64,000 bases of DNA, taken from assembly GCA_041739345.1 (NCBI GenBank), contig JBGSNZ010000004.1:124001-188000 (forward strand). Direction: 5' to 3'. Made by a program: the position numbers and the translations under genes. Below, piece after piece: positions 17,062 to 26,347 of the stretch. Under the pieces are notes generated by a model. The model had not been told where the DNA came from. It saw only the letters and a program-made list of their open reading frames with translations, and ran no database searches. Numbering within the stretch: position 1 is the first letter of the stretch; each line of letters starts with the position of its first letter. The stretch is from DIGJ01 sp041739345. Its GTDB lineage: Bacteria > Bacillota > Clostridia > Lachnospirales > Lachnospiraceae.

Positions 17062-17631
17062 TTATCTTTTAAATATACCAATTAGTTTTAATGTGAACGA
17101 CTTTGTAACTTCAATTAGTTTTTTTGATAGATATATGGTCGCGAATGTAGTAAGTATTGCAATTCCCACACACACTACTCCAAGACCAAACTGTACGATT
17201 GCTAACGCAGGATTTACTATTAGCAGGAAAAACCCTCCGCAAACACTAACGATTGCAATAGAAAACGTAGCTATTGCAACGGATCCTACAACAACAGGTA
17301 AACACCAGATTACAATATAGACCGATAAAACCATAAGTATGCCAGCTAATAAAAGAGAGCCCCACAATGGAAATCCTAATACCATCAAAAAACCAATTAA
17401 TCCTTTTGTAGTAGTTGATGCCTTTTTATCAGTTCCACTTTCTTGTTTCAGTATATCTTCTGCGATTGACTCTGGATAACCCACGCGCTCTACTGCAGTT
17501 TCCTCAGTGGATCCATTTTCTATATAATCTTCTATTATTTCTTCATAATATGAAATAAATTTCTTCCTCTCCATATTATTTAAACTTTTCAATTGACTTT
17601 CTAAATCTCTTAAAAACACCGCTTTAGTCAT
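17062..17631 (-). CDS. DUF1700 (HAAS-type) membrane protein
   Basis: 189 residues. The N-terminal helical cap, with LRDLESQLKSLNNMERK and a YYEEIIEDYIENG segment, is the DUF1700/HAAS signature; four or so membrane helices follow from residue 78. Such proteins are encoded after PadR regulators and are thought to take part in envelope stress signalling. The ATG at 17631 is preferred over a GTG at 17637 because GGGGG is 9 nt before it. It overlaps the padR stop by 8 nt and precedes the small membrane protein. Confidence 0.88.
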   Translation of the reverse strand: MTKAVFLRDLESQLKSLNNMERKKFISYYEEIIEDYIENGSTEETAVERVGYPESIAEDILKQESGTDKKASTTTKGLIGFLMVLGFPLWGSLLLAGILMVLSVYIVIWCLPVVVGSVAIATFSIAIVSVCGGFFLLIVNPALAIVQFGLGVVCVGIAILTTFATIYLSKKLIEVTKSFTLKLIGIFKR

Positions 17632-17941
17632 TTTCACTTTCCCCCTTTATAAAATCATAAATTTTCATAACGTCCTTCCAATCATCCAGAAATTCTTTTC
17701 TGTACTGCTTTCCAGTATTTGTAATTCGATAGTATTTCCGAAGTCTGTTGTTATGCTCTCTTGAATAGGTTTCCAGATACTGACTTGTCTCTAGGCGCTT
17801 TAGTATCGGATACAATGTAGATTCTGATATTGTGATGCATTCCGACACATCCTTTATAATCTGGTACCCATAGGAATCTGATTTATCTAATACCGCGATT
17901 ACACAAAATTCCAATAAGCCTTTTTTTACTTGACTATCCAT
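17624..17941 (-). CDS. PadR-family transcriptional repressor
   Basis: A 105-residue winged-helix regulator with the PadR core: KKGLLEFCVIAVLDK, DSYGYQIIKDV, the recognition-helix region SESTLYPILKRLE and the wing YYRITNTGK. This length fits the PadR-s2 group, which lacks the long C-terminal dimer helix. It probably represses its own operon through the palindrome that overlaps its promoter. The inducer is unknown. Confidence 0.93.
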   Translation of the reverse strand: MDSQVKKGLLEFCVIAVLDKSDSYGYQIIKDVSECITISESTLYPILKRLETSQYLETYSREHNNRLRKYYRITNTGKQYRKEFLDDWKDVMKIYDFIKGESEND

Positions 17942-17960
17942 TCATATACCTCCTGATGTG

Positions 17961-17993
17961 TTATACTATACAACGCATAGTATAATGTGTCAA
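17961..17993 (-). promoter_or_regulatory. padR promoter with overlapping 9-bp palindromic operator
   Basis: TTATACTAT (17961-17969) and ATAGTATAA (17977-17985) are perfect 9-bp arms around a 7-nt centre. The promoter on the minus strand is TTGACA (17993-17988), a 17-nt spacer, then TATAGT (17970-17965), so the palindrome fills the spacer and -10 box. AT-rich arms ending in ATACTAT/ATAGTAT are typical of PadR operators, which points to autorepression. Confidence 0.82.
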
Positions 17994-18030
17994 GAGGTAT
18001 TTTGTACTTTTTTTAAATCTTGAATATAAC

Positions 18031-18077
18031 AAAAAATGTGCAGCTGAATACTTCATACATTCAGCTGCACATTTTTT
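18031..18077. terminator. Bidirectional terminator between padR and the Ig-like gene
   Basis: A 19-bp perfect stem (18031-18049 with 18059-18077) with A-run and T-run ends. Its position suits termination of the Ig-like gene on the minus strand. Confidence 0.88.
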
Positions 18078-18100
18078 ATCATATAGATACTACTTTTCTA

Positions 18101-18985
18101 TTACTTTCCAAAAGTTAAAGATTCCAACACATAGTTGGCAACAGCATTAAGATCCGGTGTTGTTGCCACGCCTTGGTCTGTAACTGTAACTTCTGTTGTA
18201 TATCCGTTTGCAAACACATCATAAATCTTTTGTGTAAACACCAATTTACCATCTACTTTTACAGAATAAGACATTACAGAAATTCTGCCTACTGCTATTT
18301 TTTCTTCCGTGATTGCAAAATTCTCTACCGTAACTTGCCCAGTAAATTGTTGTGCAAACATATTTTTAAATACATCGGCATTGAACTTTTCTTTTAATAT
18401 TTCCAAGTAGAGATCAAAATCCTTATTATCTACTTTACTTTTTACACTTGTTACACAGATAGAACTTCCTGTAGTTGCGCTTGCATCCTTTGGCATAAAC
18501 ATATTGACTGTAAGTCCATTTACAGAACTTTTGGTATTATTCCATGTTTTTGGGACTACAACCGAGTTATCTCCAACCTTTGCAACAACTGCTTTAAATG
18601 GGGCATTAGTTAAAAATTCGTTTTCTGCACCTTTTACGGTCACCTTACATTTATACTTCTTACTATCAACCGTTACGGTTATGGTTGCTTTTCCTTTGCT
18701 AACTCCAGTTACTTCACCATCCTTTGTAACCGTAGCAACTTTTTCTTTATTGCTACTAAAGCTTGCATCTTTTTTGCTACCTTTTACCTTTAGTGTAAAG
18801 CTTTCGCCCACTTCAATCGTGTTTTTCTTTAGATTTAATTTAACCTTTCCCTTTGCCTTTGTCGCCTTTGCAGCCTCCGCAATTGTTACAGTTGTGACAG
18901 GTGCTACGGTTTGTACTGTCATGGACAATGCCAATGATAATGCTACTACTTTTGCAATTTTCTTAATGTTTATCATCTTTTTCAT
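18101..18985 (-). CDS. Secreted protein with Big_2 Ig-like domain
   Basis: 294 residues. The N-terminus is a Sec signal peptide (positively charged start, hydrophobic LSLALSMTV, cleavage probably after IAEAA). Residues about 45-120 form a Big_2 Ig-like domain with the typical VATVTKDGEVTGVSKGKATI core. The C-terminal 170 residues are a separate domain I do not recognise. Big_2 proteins of Lachnospiraceae act outside the cell, often in surface binding. Transcribed divergently from the serine hydrolase gene, 183 bp away. Confidence 0.85.
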   Translation of the reverse strand: MKKMINIKKIAKVVALSLALSMTVQTVAPVTTVTIAEAAKATKAKGKVKLNLKKNTIEVGESFTLKVKGSKKDASFSSNKEKVATVTKDGEVTGVSKGKATITVTVDSKKYKCKVTVKGAENEFLTNAPFKAVVAKVGDNSVVVPKTWNNTKSSVNGLTVNMFMPKDASATTGSSICVTSVKSKVDNKDFDLYLEILKEKFNADVFKNMFAQQFTGQVTVENFAITEEKIAVGRISVMSYSVKVDGKLVFTQKIYDVFANGYTTEVTVTDQGVATTPDLNAVANYVLESLTFGK

Positions 18986-19168
18986 ACGATATCTCCCTTT
19001 TATAATGTGAATTTCATCAGTTATACGAGTCCAATTACAAAAGTCTTGGTCTCGGGATAATTATACTTCTATTTCCTTAAGAAGTCTTTACAATTTTATT
19101 AAAGTTGTGTTTTTTTCCATTATTTATGATAAACTAACTCCATAATCTTAAAAGAAAGAGGGTATTTC

Positions 19169-21268
19169 ATGTTAAAAAAATTCATAAAATCTAGTTTATC
19201 ACTATTTATAGCATGTACGATGATTTTGACCCCGCAAACTTCTATATTTGCAGCTGATGTGCCGGTATCCAATAGCCAGGTCGTTGCTTATTCCGTAGAT
19301 GCTTCCGATAGTATCGCTACTGCAGCACAAAAACGTGCCGATATGTTGACGAAAGTATATGGCGTTACCAGTGTTCAATACGCATTGATTAGTGATGGAA
19401 AAATTATTCTTACCGGAACTTCCGGATATAACAACAAAGAATCAAAAGAAGCACCCACTAATAGCACCATATATGGCATTGGTTCTGTTAGTAAGATTTT
19501 TACTACTTTAGCCGTTTTAAAGCTTTGTGAAGACAGTAAGGTTGATTTAGATACGCCAGTCGTTACATATTTACCTGAGTTTCAAATGGCAGACTCTCGT
19601 TATAAAGATATTACGGTGCGTATGCTTTTAAATCATTCCTCCGGTCTTATGGGAAGTACCTTAAGTAATTGTATATTACTTGGCGAAGCGGATACTTCAA
19701 CTCATGATAAGTTTTTGAGTATATTAAAAACACAACGTTTGAAGGCTGATCCAGGAGCTTTTAGTGTATACTGCAATGACGGATTTACTTTGGCAGAAAT
19801 TTTAATTGAAAAAGTAAGTGGTATAAGCTTTAGTAAGTATATTGCTAATAATTTTACTACTCCTCTTGATATGTCCAACACAAAAACACCTTCGGATTCC
19901 TTTAATACTTCAAAAATAGCTGGAATGTATACCGCAGACGGAACAAAGCTTCCTTATGAAACTTTATGTGCTTATGGTGCTGGCGGAATTTATTCAACTG
20001 CAACTGATTTGTGCAAATTATCTACCATATTAACAAATCAAACTAATATATTATCCTCTGCAACCGTAAATTCTATGAAAAATGAGGAATACAAAAATGG
20101 CCAGTGGTATCCGGATGAAGATTCCGTTCTTTCCTACGGACTTGGCTGGGATAGCGTAAATACATATCCTTTTACCAATTATAATATCACTGCTTTAATG
20201 AAGGGTGGAGATTCTCTTTATTATCATTGTGGTCTTACCGTATTACCTGATGAAAACATGGCGGTTGCTGTACTTTCTTCAGGAGGAGCTAGTTCTTACA
20301 ATGAAATATTTGGTCAATCAATTTTGCTGGATGCATTAAAGGAAAAAGGTTCCATTTCTTCGATACAGGATGACAAAACCTTTACAGCGCCTACTAAAAC
20401 TACAGTTCCTTCCAATTTACTTTCCTATGCTGGCTACTATGGTAACGTTTCTTCACCTATGAAAGTAGAAATCGAAACAAGCGGTGACCTAACCTTATAC
20501 TCATCATATAATTTTACTTCTAAGCAACAATTTGTCTACAGTGGAAATAGTCGTTTCTATTCTTTAGATGGCAGTACTTATCTTTCATTTATAGAAAACA
20601 ATGGAAATACTTATTTATATACAAGTGGTTACTCTAAGGTCCCAGCCATTGGTCAAACTGCAGCTTCGCTTTATTGTGGACAGAAGTTAAAAGCAAATGA
20701 AATCTCAGAGTCAACAAAGAAAGCATGGGCAGAATATCTTAACAAGGATTACTACTCCGTAGCAGAAAAATACAGTTCAGCACTTTATGTACAAGGTTTA
20801 TTAAAAAGCCGATTGGAAATGTCTGACGAACTGCCAAACTACATAGCGTCTAATCCCATTACAGACGAAACCTCCGCTAATTCCATTGTTCAAATACCAG
20901 GTGTTTATGGTCGTGACCTAAGTGATTATAAACTGGTGTTAAAAGATGGCATAAAATATGTTCAAAGTGGAGCAAACATATTAATCTCGGAAGATAATAT
21001 TGGTACGCTATCTACTAAGAAAAACTTTAAAGTTACTGTTCCAAAAACTGGATATGCGCAGTATTTCAAGATTAGTAACAATTCGGCAAATAAAAAGATT
21101 GTAGTGAACCTTCCTAAAAAGTCTTCTTTTGTGGTATATGATAAAAATGGTACTATGGTATTTAGCTCTTACATCTCTGGTAAAAATACAGTGAAGCTTC
21201 CAAAGAAGGGAACCATTGTATTTGTTGGCTCAAAGAAGGCTGAATTTTCTGTAAAATACGCATCTTAA
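19169..21268 (+). CDS. Secreted serine hydrolase, beta-lactamase/PBP4* family
   Basis: 699 residues with a signal peptide (cleavage near IFAADV). The class C beta-lactamase / penicillin-binding fold is shown by SVSK (S106-K109), a Tyr-x-Asn motif in VYCNDGFTLAE and an HxG-like HCGLT late in the domain. Such enzymes act on D-amino-acid peptides or esters outside the cell. The last 250 residues are extra: a strand-rich region and a C-terminal module (FKVTVPKTGYAQYFKISNN) resembling a pre-peptidase or Ig-like domain. It stands alone between two divergent/convergent neighbours and ends with its own terminator. Confidence 0.9.
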   Translation: MLKKFIKSSLSLFIACTMILTPQTSIFAADVPVSNSQVVAYSVDASDSIATAAQKRADMLTKVYGVTSVQYALISDGKIILTGTSGYNNKESKEAPTNSTIYGIGSVSKIFTTLAVLKLCEDSKVDLDTPVVTYLPEFQMADSRYKDITVRMLLNHSSGLMGSTLSNCILLGEADTSTHDKFLSILKTQRLKADPGAFSVYCNDGFTLAEILIEKVSGISFSKYIANNFTTPLDMSNTKTPSDSFNTSKIAGMYTADGTKLPYETLCAYGAGGIYSTATDLCKLSTILTNQTNILSSATVNSMKNEEYKNGQWYPDEDSVLSYGLGWDSVNTYPFTNYNITALMKGGDSLYYHCGLTVLPDENMAVAVLSSGGASSYNEIFGQSILLDALKEKGSISSIQDDKTFTAPTKTTVPSNLLSYAGYYGNVSSPMKVEIETSGDLTLYSSYNFTSKQQFVYSGNSRFYSLDGSTYLSFIENNGNTYLYTSGYSKVPAIGQTAASLYCGQKLKANEISESTKKAWAEYLNKDYYSVAEKYSSALYVQGLLKSRLEMSDELPNYIASNPITDETSANSIVQIPGVYGRDLSDYKLVLKDGIKYVQSGANILISEDNIGTLSTKKNFKVTVPKTGYAQYFKISNNSANKKIVVNLPKKSSFVVYDKNGTMVFSSYISGKNTVKLPKKGTIVFVGSKKAEFSVKYAS

Positions 21269-21312
21269 AAGGATAATAATAAAATAAATATAGTGGAACT
21301 AGAATTATAGAC

Positions 21313-21363
21313 AAAAGCTTGTTGTATGGGTGGTGATTATCTACCCCTACGGCAAGCTTTTTA
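21313..21363 (+). terminator. Terminator of the serine hydrolase gene
   Basis: AAAGCTTG (from 21314) pairs with CAAGCTTT near 21353-21360, with an inner GGGT/ACCC helix and a short T run at the end. Confidence 0.8.
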
Positions 21364-21413
21364 ATCTATAACATGCAATTTAAAATAGTTATAAAACTTC
21401 TTTGGTGAGCATT

Positions 21414-21456
21414 AAAAAATTGACCTACTAAGCTATTTTCAAACTTAATAAGTCAA
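21414..21456 (-). terminator. Terminator of the phosphate transport operon
   Basis: On the minus strand TTGACTTATTAAG pairs with CTTAGTAGGTCAA (two mismatches), followed by a run of six T. It lies downstream of the DUF47 gene. The remaining bases between 21269 and 21541 hold only this and the preceding terminator. Confidence 0.8.
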
Positions 21457-21541
21457 TCAAAGTCTAAATCATTTTTTTATTATATAACATAATTACAGAT
21501 ATATTTCATTAAGTGAAAAGTACAATAAATACTAGAAAATA

Positions 21542-22165
21542 TTAAGAGTTTTTCATTACGATAGATTCGATTACGTCTGCAGCCTCTTCACAAGCATCAC
21601 AACATTTCTCAAGTCTATCATAAACTTCAGTCCATACAAATAATTCCAAAGCATCATTTGAGTTCAAGAAAAGTTTATGAACAGTTTCATAATATAATTT
21701 ATCACCAACTTCTTCTAACTGATTAACTTCAATGATTTTTTCGTTAAGGGTAGAAGACTTTTTGAAATTAGAGAATTCTTCCACTGCTATTTTAAGTGCA
21801 GCGCAGCATTTGGAAATTAAGTCAGAGAATTCAATGACTTCAGGTTTGATAGAAGTTACATTATACATATGAATTTTGATCAAAACATCTTCAATAGCGT
21901 CTGTGATATCATCAATCTCTTGTGATAATTTAACGATGTCTTCTCGTTCGATTGGTGCAATGAATTCTGTTGCCAATCTTGCCATCAATTCATGTTTGGA
22001 TAAATCTCCGGCATGTTCAATTTTGTGAAGTTCTTCCAGTTTTCCCTCAATTGTTGTAGGATCAAAACTAATTAAAGTTTCGTGTAAAATCTCAGCACAT
22101 TTGCATGAGTAACCAACTAACTCAACGAATTTATTAAAATAATTGTAATCTCTTTTTCTTTCCAT
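21542..22165 (-). CDS. PhoU-like DUF47 protein paired with the phosphate transporter
   Basis: A 207-residue all-helical protein of the DUF47/YkaA family: EIDDITDAIEDVLIKIHMYN and the late EKCCDACEEAADVIESIV are the paired acidic metal-binding motifs shared with PhoU. DUF47 proteins are usually encoded next to PiT transporters and are thought to modulate phosphate uptake. It follows the pit gene by 28 nt on the same strand. Confidence 0.92.
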   Translation of the reverse strand: MERKRDYNYFNKFVELVGYSCKCAEILHETLISFDPTTIEGKLEELHKIEHAGDLSKHELMARLATEFIAPIEREDIVKLSQEIDDITDAIEDVLIKIHMYNVTSIKPEVIEFSDLISKCCAALKIAVEEFSNFKKSSTLNEKIIEVNQLEEVGDKLYYETVHKLFLNSNDALELFVWTEVYDRLEKCCDACEEAADVIESIVMKNS

Positions 22166-22193
22166 TGTTTTTTATCCTTTCTTCCTTTAAAAA

Positions 22194-23246
22194 TTAGAAT
22201 ATCCACATGAATAAATGAGCCATTAAAAATCCGATTAGTCCACAACCAGGGAACGTTAATAACCAAGCGAGAACCATTTCTTTTACGACTGACCAATTAA
22301 CCGCAGAAAGTCTTTTTGAAGCTCCAACACCCATGATGGCAGTTGTTTTTGTATGTGTCGTACTTACTGGAATGCCAATAACGGAGGAGAGTAATAAAGC
22401 TCCTGCAGCCGCAATATCTGCGGAGAAGCCCTGATATGTTTCAAGTTTTACCATACCCATACCAACAGATTTGATAATCTTGTATCCGCCAATTGAAGTT
22501 CCAAGTGCCATAACTGCAGAACAAAGTAGCATAAGCCAGATTGGAATAACAAAATTTGAAACGTTTCCTTGACCACTTGCTAAGAATACACCAAGCATAA
22601 ACACACCCATGAATTTTTGACCATCTTGCGCTCCATGCATAAATGCCATTGCGGCAGCACCTGCAATCTGACCCTTCTTAAAGAATTTGTTTGTCTTCTG
22701 GCGATTCATACCCTTACAAATAAATTCTATAATTTTCGTAATAATATAGCCTGCACTAAAACCGATAATCGTGGATAATAACAAACCATATATTACTTTA
22801 ATCCATTCACTACCATTAATACCACCTAAACCACCTTGAAGAGCAATCGCAGAGCCAGAAATACCAGCGATTAATGCATGGCTCTCACTCGTTGGAATAC
22901 CAAATGCCCAAGCTGCAGTTGCCCATAATACAATGGCAAAAAGTGCAGCACATAACGCAATTACAGCATCTTTCGTATTTCCACCAAAATCAACCATGTT
23001 GTAGATTGTCTGTGCAACGGTGGCATTTACCATCGTCATGAATAATACACCTAAAAAGTTAAAACACGCAGCCATTAAGATTGCGCTTCCTGCACGCATA
23101 CTTCTAGTTGAAACACATGTTGCAATTGCATTCGGAGCATCTGTCCAGCCATTTACTAAGATAACGCCAAGAGTAAGAATTACTGTAATCAATAAAGGCA
23201 AGTTTGTAATTAATTGATTCAGAAATTCAAACAATGATATAGTCAT
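22194..23246 (-). CDS. pit: Low-affinity inorganic phosphate transporter (PiT)
   Basis: A 350-residue membrane protein with about ten helices and the duplicated PiT signature: GWTDAPNAIATCVSTR near the N-terminus and GIPVSTTHTKTTAIMG near the C-terminus, with GIPTSESHALI in the centre. PiT carriers import metal-phosphate with protons. It forms a two-gene operon with the DUF47 protein, the arrangement typical of many Firmicutes. Confidence 0.94.
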   Translation of the reverse strand: MTISLFEFLNQLITNLPLLITVILTLGVILVNGWTDAPNAIATCVSTRSMRAGSAILMAACFNFLGVLFMTMVNATVAQTIYNMVDFGGNTKDAVIALCAALFAIVLWATAAWAFGIPTSESHALIAGISGSAIALQGGLGGINGSEWIKVIYGLLLSTIIGFSAGYIITKIIEFICKGMNRQKTNKFFKKGQIAGAAAMAFMHGAQDGQKFMGVFMLGVFLASGQGNVSNFVIPIWLMLLCSAVMALGTSIGGYKIIKSVGMGMVKLETYQGFSADIAAAGALLLSSVIGIPVSTTHTKTTAIMGVGASKRLSAVNWSVVKEMVLAWLLTFPGCGLIGFLMAHLFMWIF

Positions 23247-23522
23247 AATTTACCTCCATCTTACTATATGTTAATTAATTTAAGACAACGTAATGTTAGC
23301 ACGAATTATGTAATATTAAAAGACAAATTTTGCAAAATAAGTAAATTTTGCAAATATTTTATGTAATCTTGTAATATTTGTAATGCCAAATCTCATAAAA
23401 TATGAGATAAAAAACACAGATTGAAATAATTGCTACTCAAGAGCAGATTCTTAAAAATTATGATATATTCTAATTTTAAATATCTAACATATAATATAAG
23501 TAATAAACATTTGAGGATATAT

Positions 23523-24824
23523 ATGATTATCCATGTCGTCCAACCAGGGGAAACACTTCAAACGATTGCCAATTTATATAATATGCCGACCGAACAGCTG
23601 ATTCAAGATAATGGTATTACAAATCCAACAAATTTAGCAACAGGGCAGACTATAGTAGTTGTTTATCCGAAAATCACCTATGTAATACAAGATGGAGATA
23701 CCTTATACGGTATTGCAGATAAATTTGGAGTTTCACCAATACAATTATTACGAAATAATCCCTTTCTTTCTGACAAAGAATATATCTATCCAGGAGAAAG
23801 TATTGTTATCAGTTATGAGGATACAAAAATAAGAAATATCGTCACCAGTGGATATGCTTTTCCATTTATTGACCGTAATGTACTTAAAAAAACGCTTCCT
23901 TTCCTAACCTATCTAACTGTATTTAATTACAGGGTTACCAGAGACGGAGAACTAGTAGCGATCGATGATGATGAAATCATTCAATTAGCAAAAGACTATG
24001 GGGTAGCCCCTATGATGTTAATATCAACTTTAAACGATAAGGGAGTAGCAGATCCTATAGTATCCAGTAATGTCCTTAATAACATTGAATTACAAGATAG
24101 ACTTTTCGAAACTGTAATAAATAAATTAAAAGAAAAGGGTTATTCTGGTTTAAATATATACTCGCAATTTTTAACCGAAGAAAACCGGCCTTTTGTTGAA
24201 AGGTATATAACGAGATTTTTCAAGCTCTTACATGAAGAAGGATTTCGTTTGATACTAACTATTTCGCCCATAACAAACTTAGAAAGTGCCACAGTTGAAC
24301 TTGAAAAAGTGGATTATACTATTTTAGGGCAGAACGTAGATGGCATACTATTTTTAGATTATAAGTGGGTTTTTTCTTATGGACCTCCGGCTTCTGTCAC
24401 ACCTGTAAATATTATAAAAAAACTTTTAGACTTCGCTGTTACTATTGTACCTCTTGATAAGTTGTTTTTAGGTTTTTCAGTTATGGGTTACGACTGGCCG
24501 CTTCCTTATATTCCGGGTGATAGTCGCGCAACTGTCATAACTACCGAAGAATCTATTGAAATTGCAAGTTATAAAGGTATTCCGATTAAATATAATGAAG
24601 TTTCTCAAGCACCCTACTTTTTCTATACACAGGAGAAAGAAGATTTACATATTGTATGGTTTAAGGATGCGAGAAGTATTAACGCGATCATGGGTTTGGT
24701 TAATGATTACAAACTTGAAGGTACATCAATTTGGAATATTATGTACTTTTTTTCCCAGATGTGGTTTATAATTAATACTCAATATGAAATTGATAGGATC
24801 GAGAATATTAATCCTGTACCGTAA
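23523..24824 (+). CDS. LysM-GH18 spore-cortex-type protein lacking the catalytic motif
   Basis: 433 residues. Two LysM domains (about 1-48 and 50-96), with VVQPGETLQTIANLYNMP and VIQDGDTLYGIADKFGVSP, are followed by a GH18 domain like YaaH/SleL, including the SYGPPASVTP and GFSVMGYDWPLPYIPG segments. SleL-type enzymes cut cortical peptidoglycan during spore germination. Here the DxxDxDxE region, normally like GxNIDFEY, reads GLNIYSQF, so both the catalytic Asp and Glu are missing. It may be a peptidoglycan-binding spore coat protein rather than an enzyme. GAGGAT before 23523 decides the start. Confidence 0.85.
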   Translation: MIIHVVQPGETLQTIANLYNMPTEQLIQDNGITNPTNLATGQTIVVVYPKITYVIQDGDTLYGIADKFGVSPIQLLRNNPFLSDKEYIYPGESIVISYEDTKIRNIVTSGYAFPFIDRNVLKKTLPFLTYLTVFNYRVTRDGELVAIDDDEIIQLAKDYGVAPMMLISTLNDKGVADPIVSSNVLNNIELQDRLFETVINKLKEKGYSGLNIYSQFLTEENRPFVERYITRFFKLLHEEGFRLILTISPITNLESATVELEKVDYTILGQNVDGILFLDYKWVFSYGPPASVTPVNIIKKLLDFAVTIVPLDKLFLGFSVMGYDWPLPYIPGDSRATVITTEESIEIASYKGIPIKYNEVSQAPYFFYTQEKEDLHIVWFKDARSINAIMGLVNDYKLEGTSIWNIMYFFSQMWFIINTQYEIDRIENINPVP

Positions 24825-24879
24825 CCTTCCATATACCTTGCTCACTGGGTCATGTTAACTTTGCTTTTATATATACTAA

Positions 24880-24933
24880 AAAAAAGAGGAAATACGCCTG
24901 CAAACAAACTTGCGGGTGCATTTCCTCTTTTTT
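24880..24933 (+). terminator. Terminator after the LysM-GH18 gene
   Basis: AAAAAGAGGAAAT pairs with ATTTCCTCTTTTTT, and inner GC pairs (GCAA/TTGC) complete a long stem with T-rich end. Confidence 0.85.
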
Positions 24934-25031
24934 GTATAAGTAAGTTGCCATATGGCAGCTTGTTTTGCTATTTAAACGAACAAAAAGCCCCTACCCAACT
25001 ACTCTTTCGTAGCCAAACAAGGACCTTGAAA

Positions 25032-25104
25032 TGCGCCTCCAGGGGTTCGAACCCTGGACACCCTGATTAAGAGTCAGGTGCTCTACCAACTGAGCTAGAA
25101 GCGC
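25032..25104 (-). tRNA. tRNA-Lys(CUU)
   Basis: A 73-nt cloverleaf on the minus strand. The acceptor GCGCTTC pairs with GAGGCGC, discriminator A; the D arm is TAGCTCAGTTGGTAGAGC; the anticodon stem CCTGA/TCAGG frames CTCTTAA, anticodon CTT; the T arm is CAGGG-TTCGAAC-CCCTG. No CCA is encoded. It stands alone. Confidence 0.96.
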
Positions 25105-25178
25105 ATTGCATTTTTCCAACGCAAGACTTATTATATCTCATGCTTTTTCAAAATGCAAGTCCTTTTTATAAATTTTCA

Positions 25179-25496
25179 CTACTTATTTGTCGCAATTTTA
25201 TTTTCTAACTGACTTTTTGATACAGCGCCAACTATGGTATCTACTACCGTCCCATTTTTAATAAAAAGAATGGTAGGTATGGACATTACTCTATACTTTT
25301 GAGCAGTTCCAGGGTTATTGTCTACATTTAGTTTTCCAATTTTTACACTTCCGTCGTATTCATTTGCTAATTCTTCGATAATAGGCGCCATCATTTTACA
25401 TGGTCCGCACCAGTCTGCATAAAAATCTACAATTACCAAATTCTTAGATTCTAAAGCTTCTTGATTAAAGTTGTCGTCTGTAAATTTAAATTCCAT
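25179..25496 (-). CDS. trxA: Thioredoxin
   Basis: A 105-residue classical thioredoxin. DWCGPCK carries the redox-active CxxC pair, and the cis-Pro follows in MSIPTILF. It reduces protein disulphides in the cytosol using electrons from thioredoxin reductase, which is not encoded here. AGGAGG is ideally placed before the ATG and lies inside a possible small frame upstream. Confidence 0.96.
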   Translation of the reverse strand: MEFKFTDDNFNQEALESKNLVIVDFYADWCGPCKMMAPIIEELANEYDGSVKIGKLNVDNNPGTAQKYRVMSIPTILFIKNGTVVDTIVGAVSKSQLENKIATNK

Positions 25497-25498
25497 GT

Positions 25499-25636
25499 TT
25501 ATTTCCTCCTTTTTTGCTTGGCAGATAAAGCGTTTGAAACTTCATCCCAAGAATGTTTCATTTGCAATGCACGTTTATCCAGTTTCTTATTATGTGATAA
25601 AGATCGAGCTATTATTTCTTTAAGAGATATACTCAT
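25499..25636 (-). CDS. Possible 45-residue protein upstream of trxA
   Basis: An open frame of 45 codons (MSISLKEIIARSLSHNK at the start, AKQKRRK at the end), highly basic and helical. It ends two bases before the trxA ATG and its last codons form the trxA ribosome site, which would suit translational coupling. Against it: no convincing Shine-Dalgarno, and a TATAAT lies directly before its ATG, so the segment could be the trxA leader instead. Confidence 0.35.
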   Translation of the reverse strand: MSISLKEIIARSLSHNKKLDKRALQMKHSWDEVSNALSAKQKRRK

Positions 25637-25699
25637 AATTATACTCTCTTTCACATCGTTTTCTATAGTATATGTATTTTTTGTTACAATAACAGTAAC

Positions 25700-26347
25700 T
25701 TAGTCACATTTTTTCCGACTCGCAACCAAACGATTAATAGTTTTTCCTTCACTAGAAAATTTTGCTTCATATTCGGTCATAACATTTCCCTCCATGTATT
25801 CACTATTATGAAGGTCATAGGTTAAACTATCCAGCGTCCATTTTGCTTCTTTTACTTCTTCCAAAGAAAAATCAAATAATTCACGGTTATCCGTTTTAAA
25901 TATAATCTTTCCCTTTTTATCAAGAATTCTGTCATATCGTTCTAAATATTGCCTTGAAGTCAATCTTCTCTTGGAATGTCGATCTTTTGGCCAAGGATCC
26001 GAAAAATTAAGATAAATTTGCTTTATTTCTTCATTATCAAATACCTCGTTTATTTCTTCAGCATTCATACATATAAAAGTAAGGTTATTTAACTCAACAT
26101 CTTCCATTTTTTCAAGTGCACGAATTAATACACTTTGAAATTTTTCGATTCCAATATAATTAATATCCGGATTTTGAAGTGCTAAAGTCTTAATAAAATT
26201 TCCTTTTCCCATACCTATCTCTATGTGAATAGGATGATCGTTCCCAAATACTTTCATCCATTTACCTTTGTGCTCTTTTGCATTATTTATGACCAGGTTG
26301 CTTTCTGCAATTATTGCCTTAGCTCCAGGTATATTTCTTAGCCGCAT
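25700..26347 (-). CDS. trmB: tRNA (guanine-N7-)-methyltransferase
   Basis: A 215-residue SAM-dependent enzyme that makes m7G46 in the tRNA variable loop. The SAM motif is HIEIGMGKGNFI; the TrmB signature LNFSDPWPKDRHSKRRL and the late substrate segment KTDN...EYEAKF are present. Length is normal. Upstream of it lies a 285-bp stretch that is AT-rich and holds no clear gene until the short frame at 26633. Confidence 0.95.
   Translation of the reverse strand: MRLRNIPGAKAIIAESNLVINNAKEHKGKWMKVFGNDHPIHIEIGMGKGNFIKTLALQNPDINYIGIEKFQSVLIRALEKMEDVELNNLTFICMNAEEINEVFDNEEIKQIYLNFSDPWPKDRHSKRRLTSRQYLERYDRILDKKGKIIFKTDNRELFDFSLEEVKEAKWTLDSLTYDLHNSEYMEGNVMTEYEAKFSSEGKTINRLVASRKKCD

Noticed and set aside
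17093..17320. 75-codon plus-strand frame
   Set aside because: Antisense to membrane helices of the DUF1700 protein.
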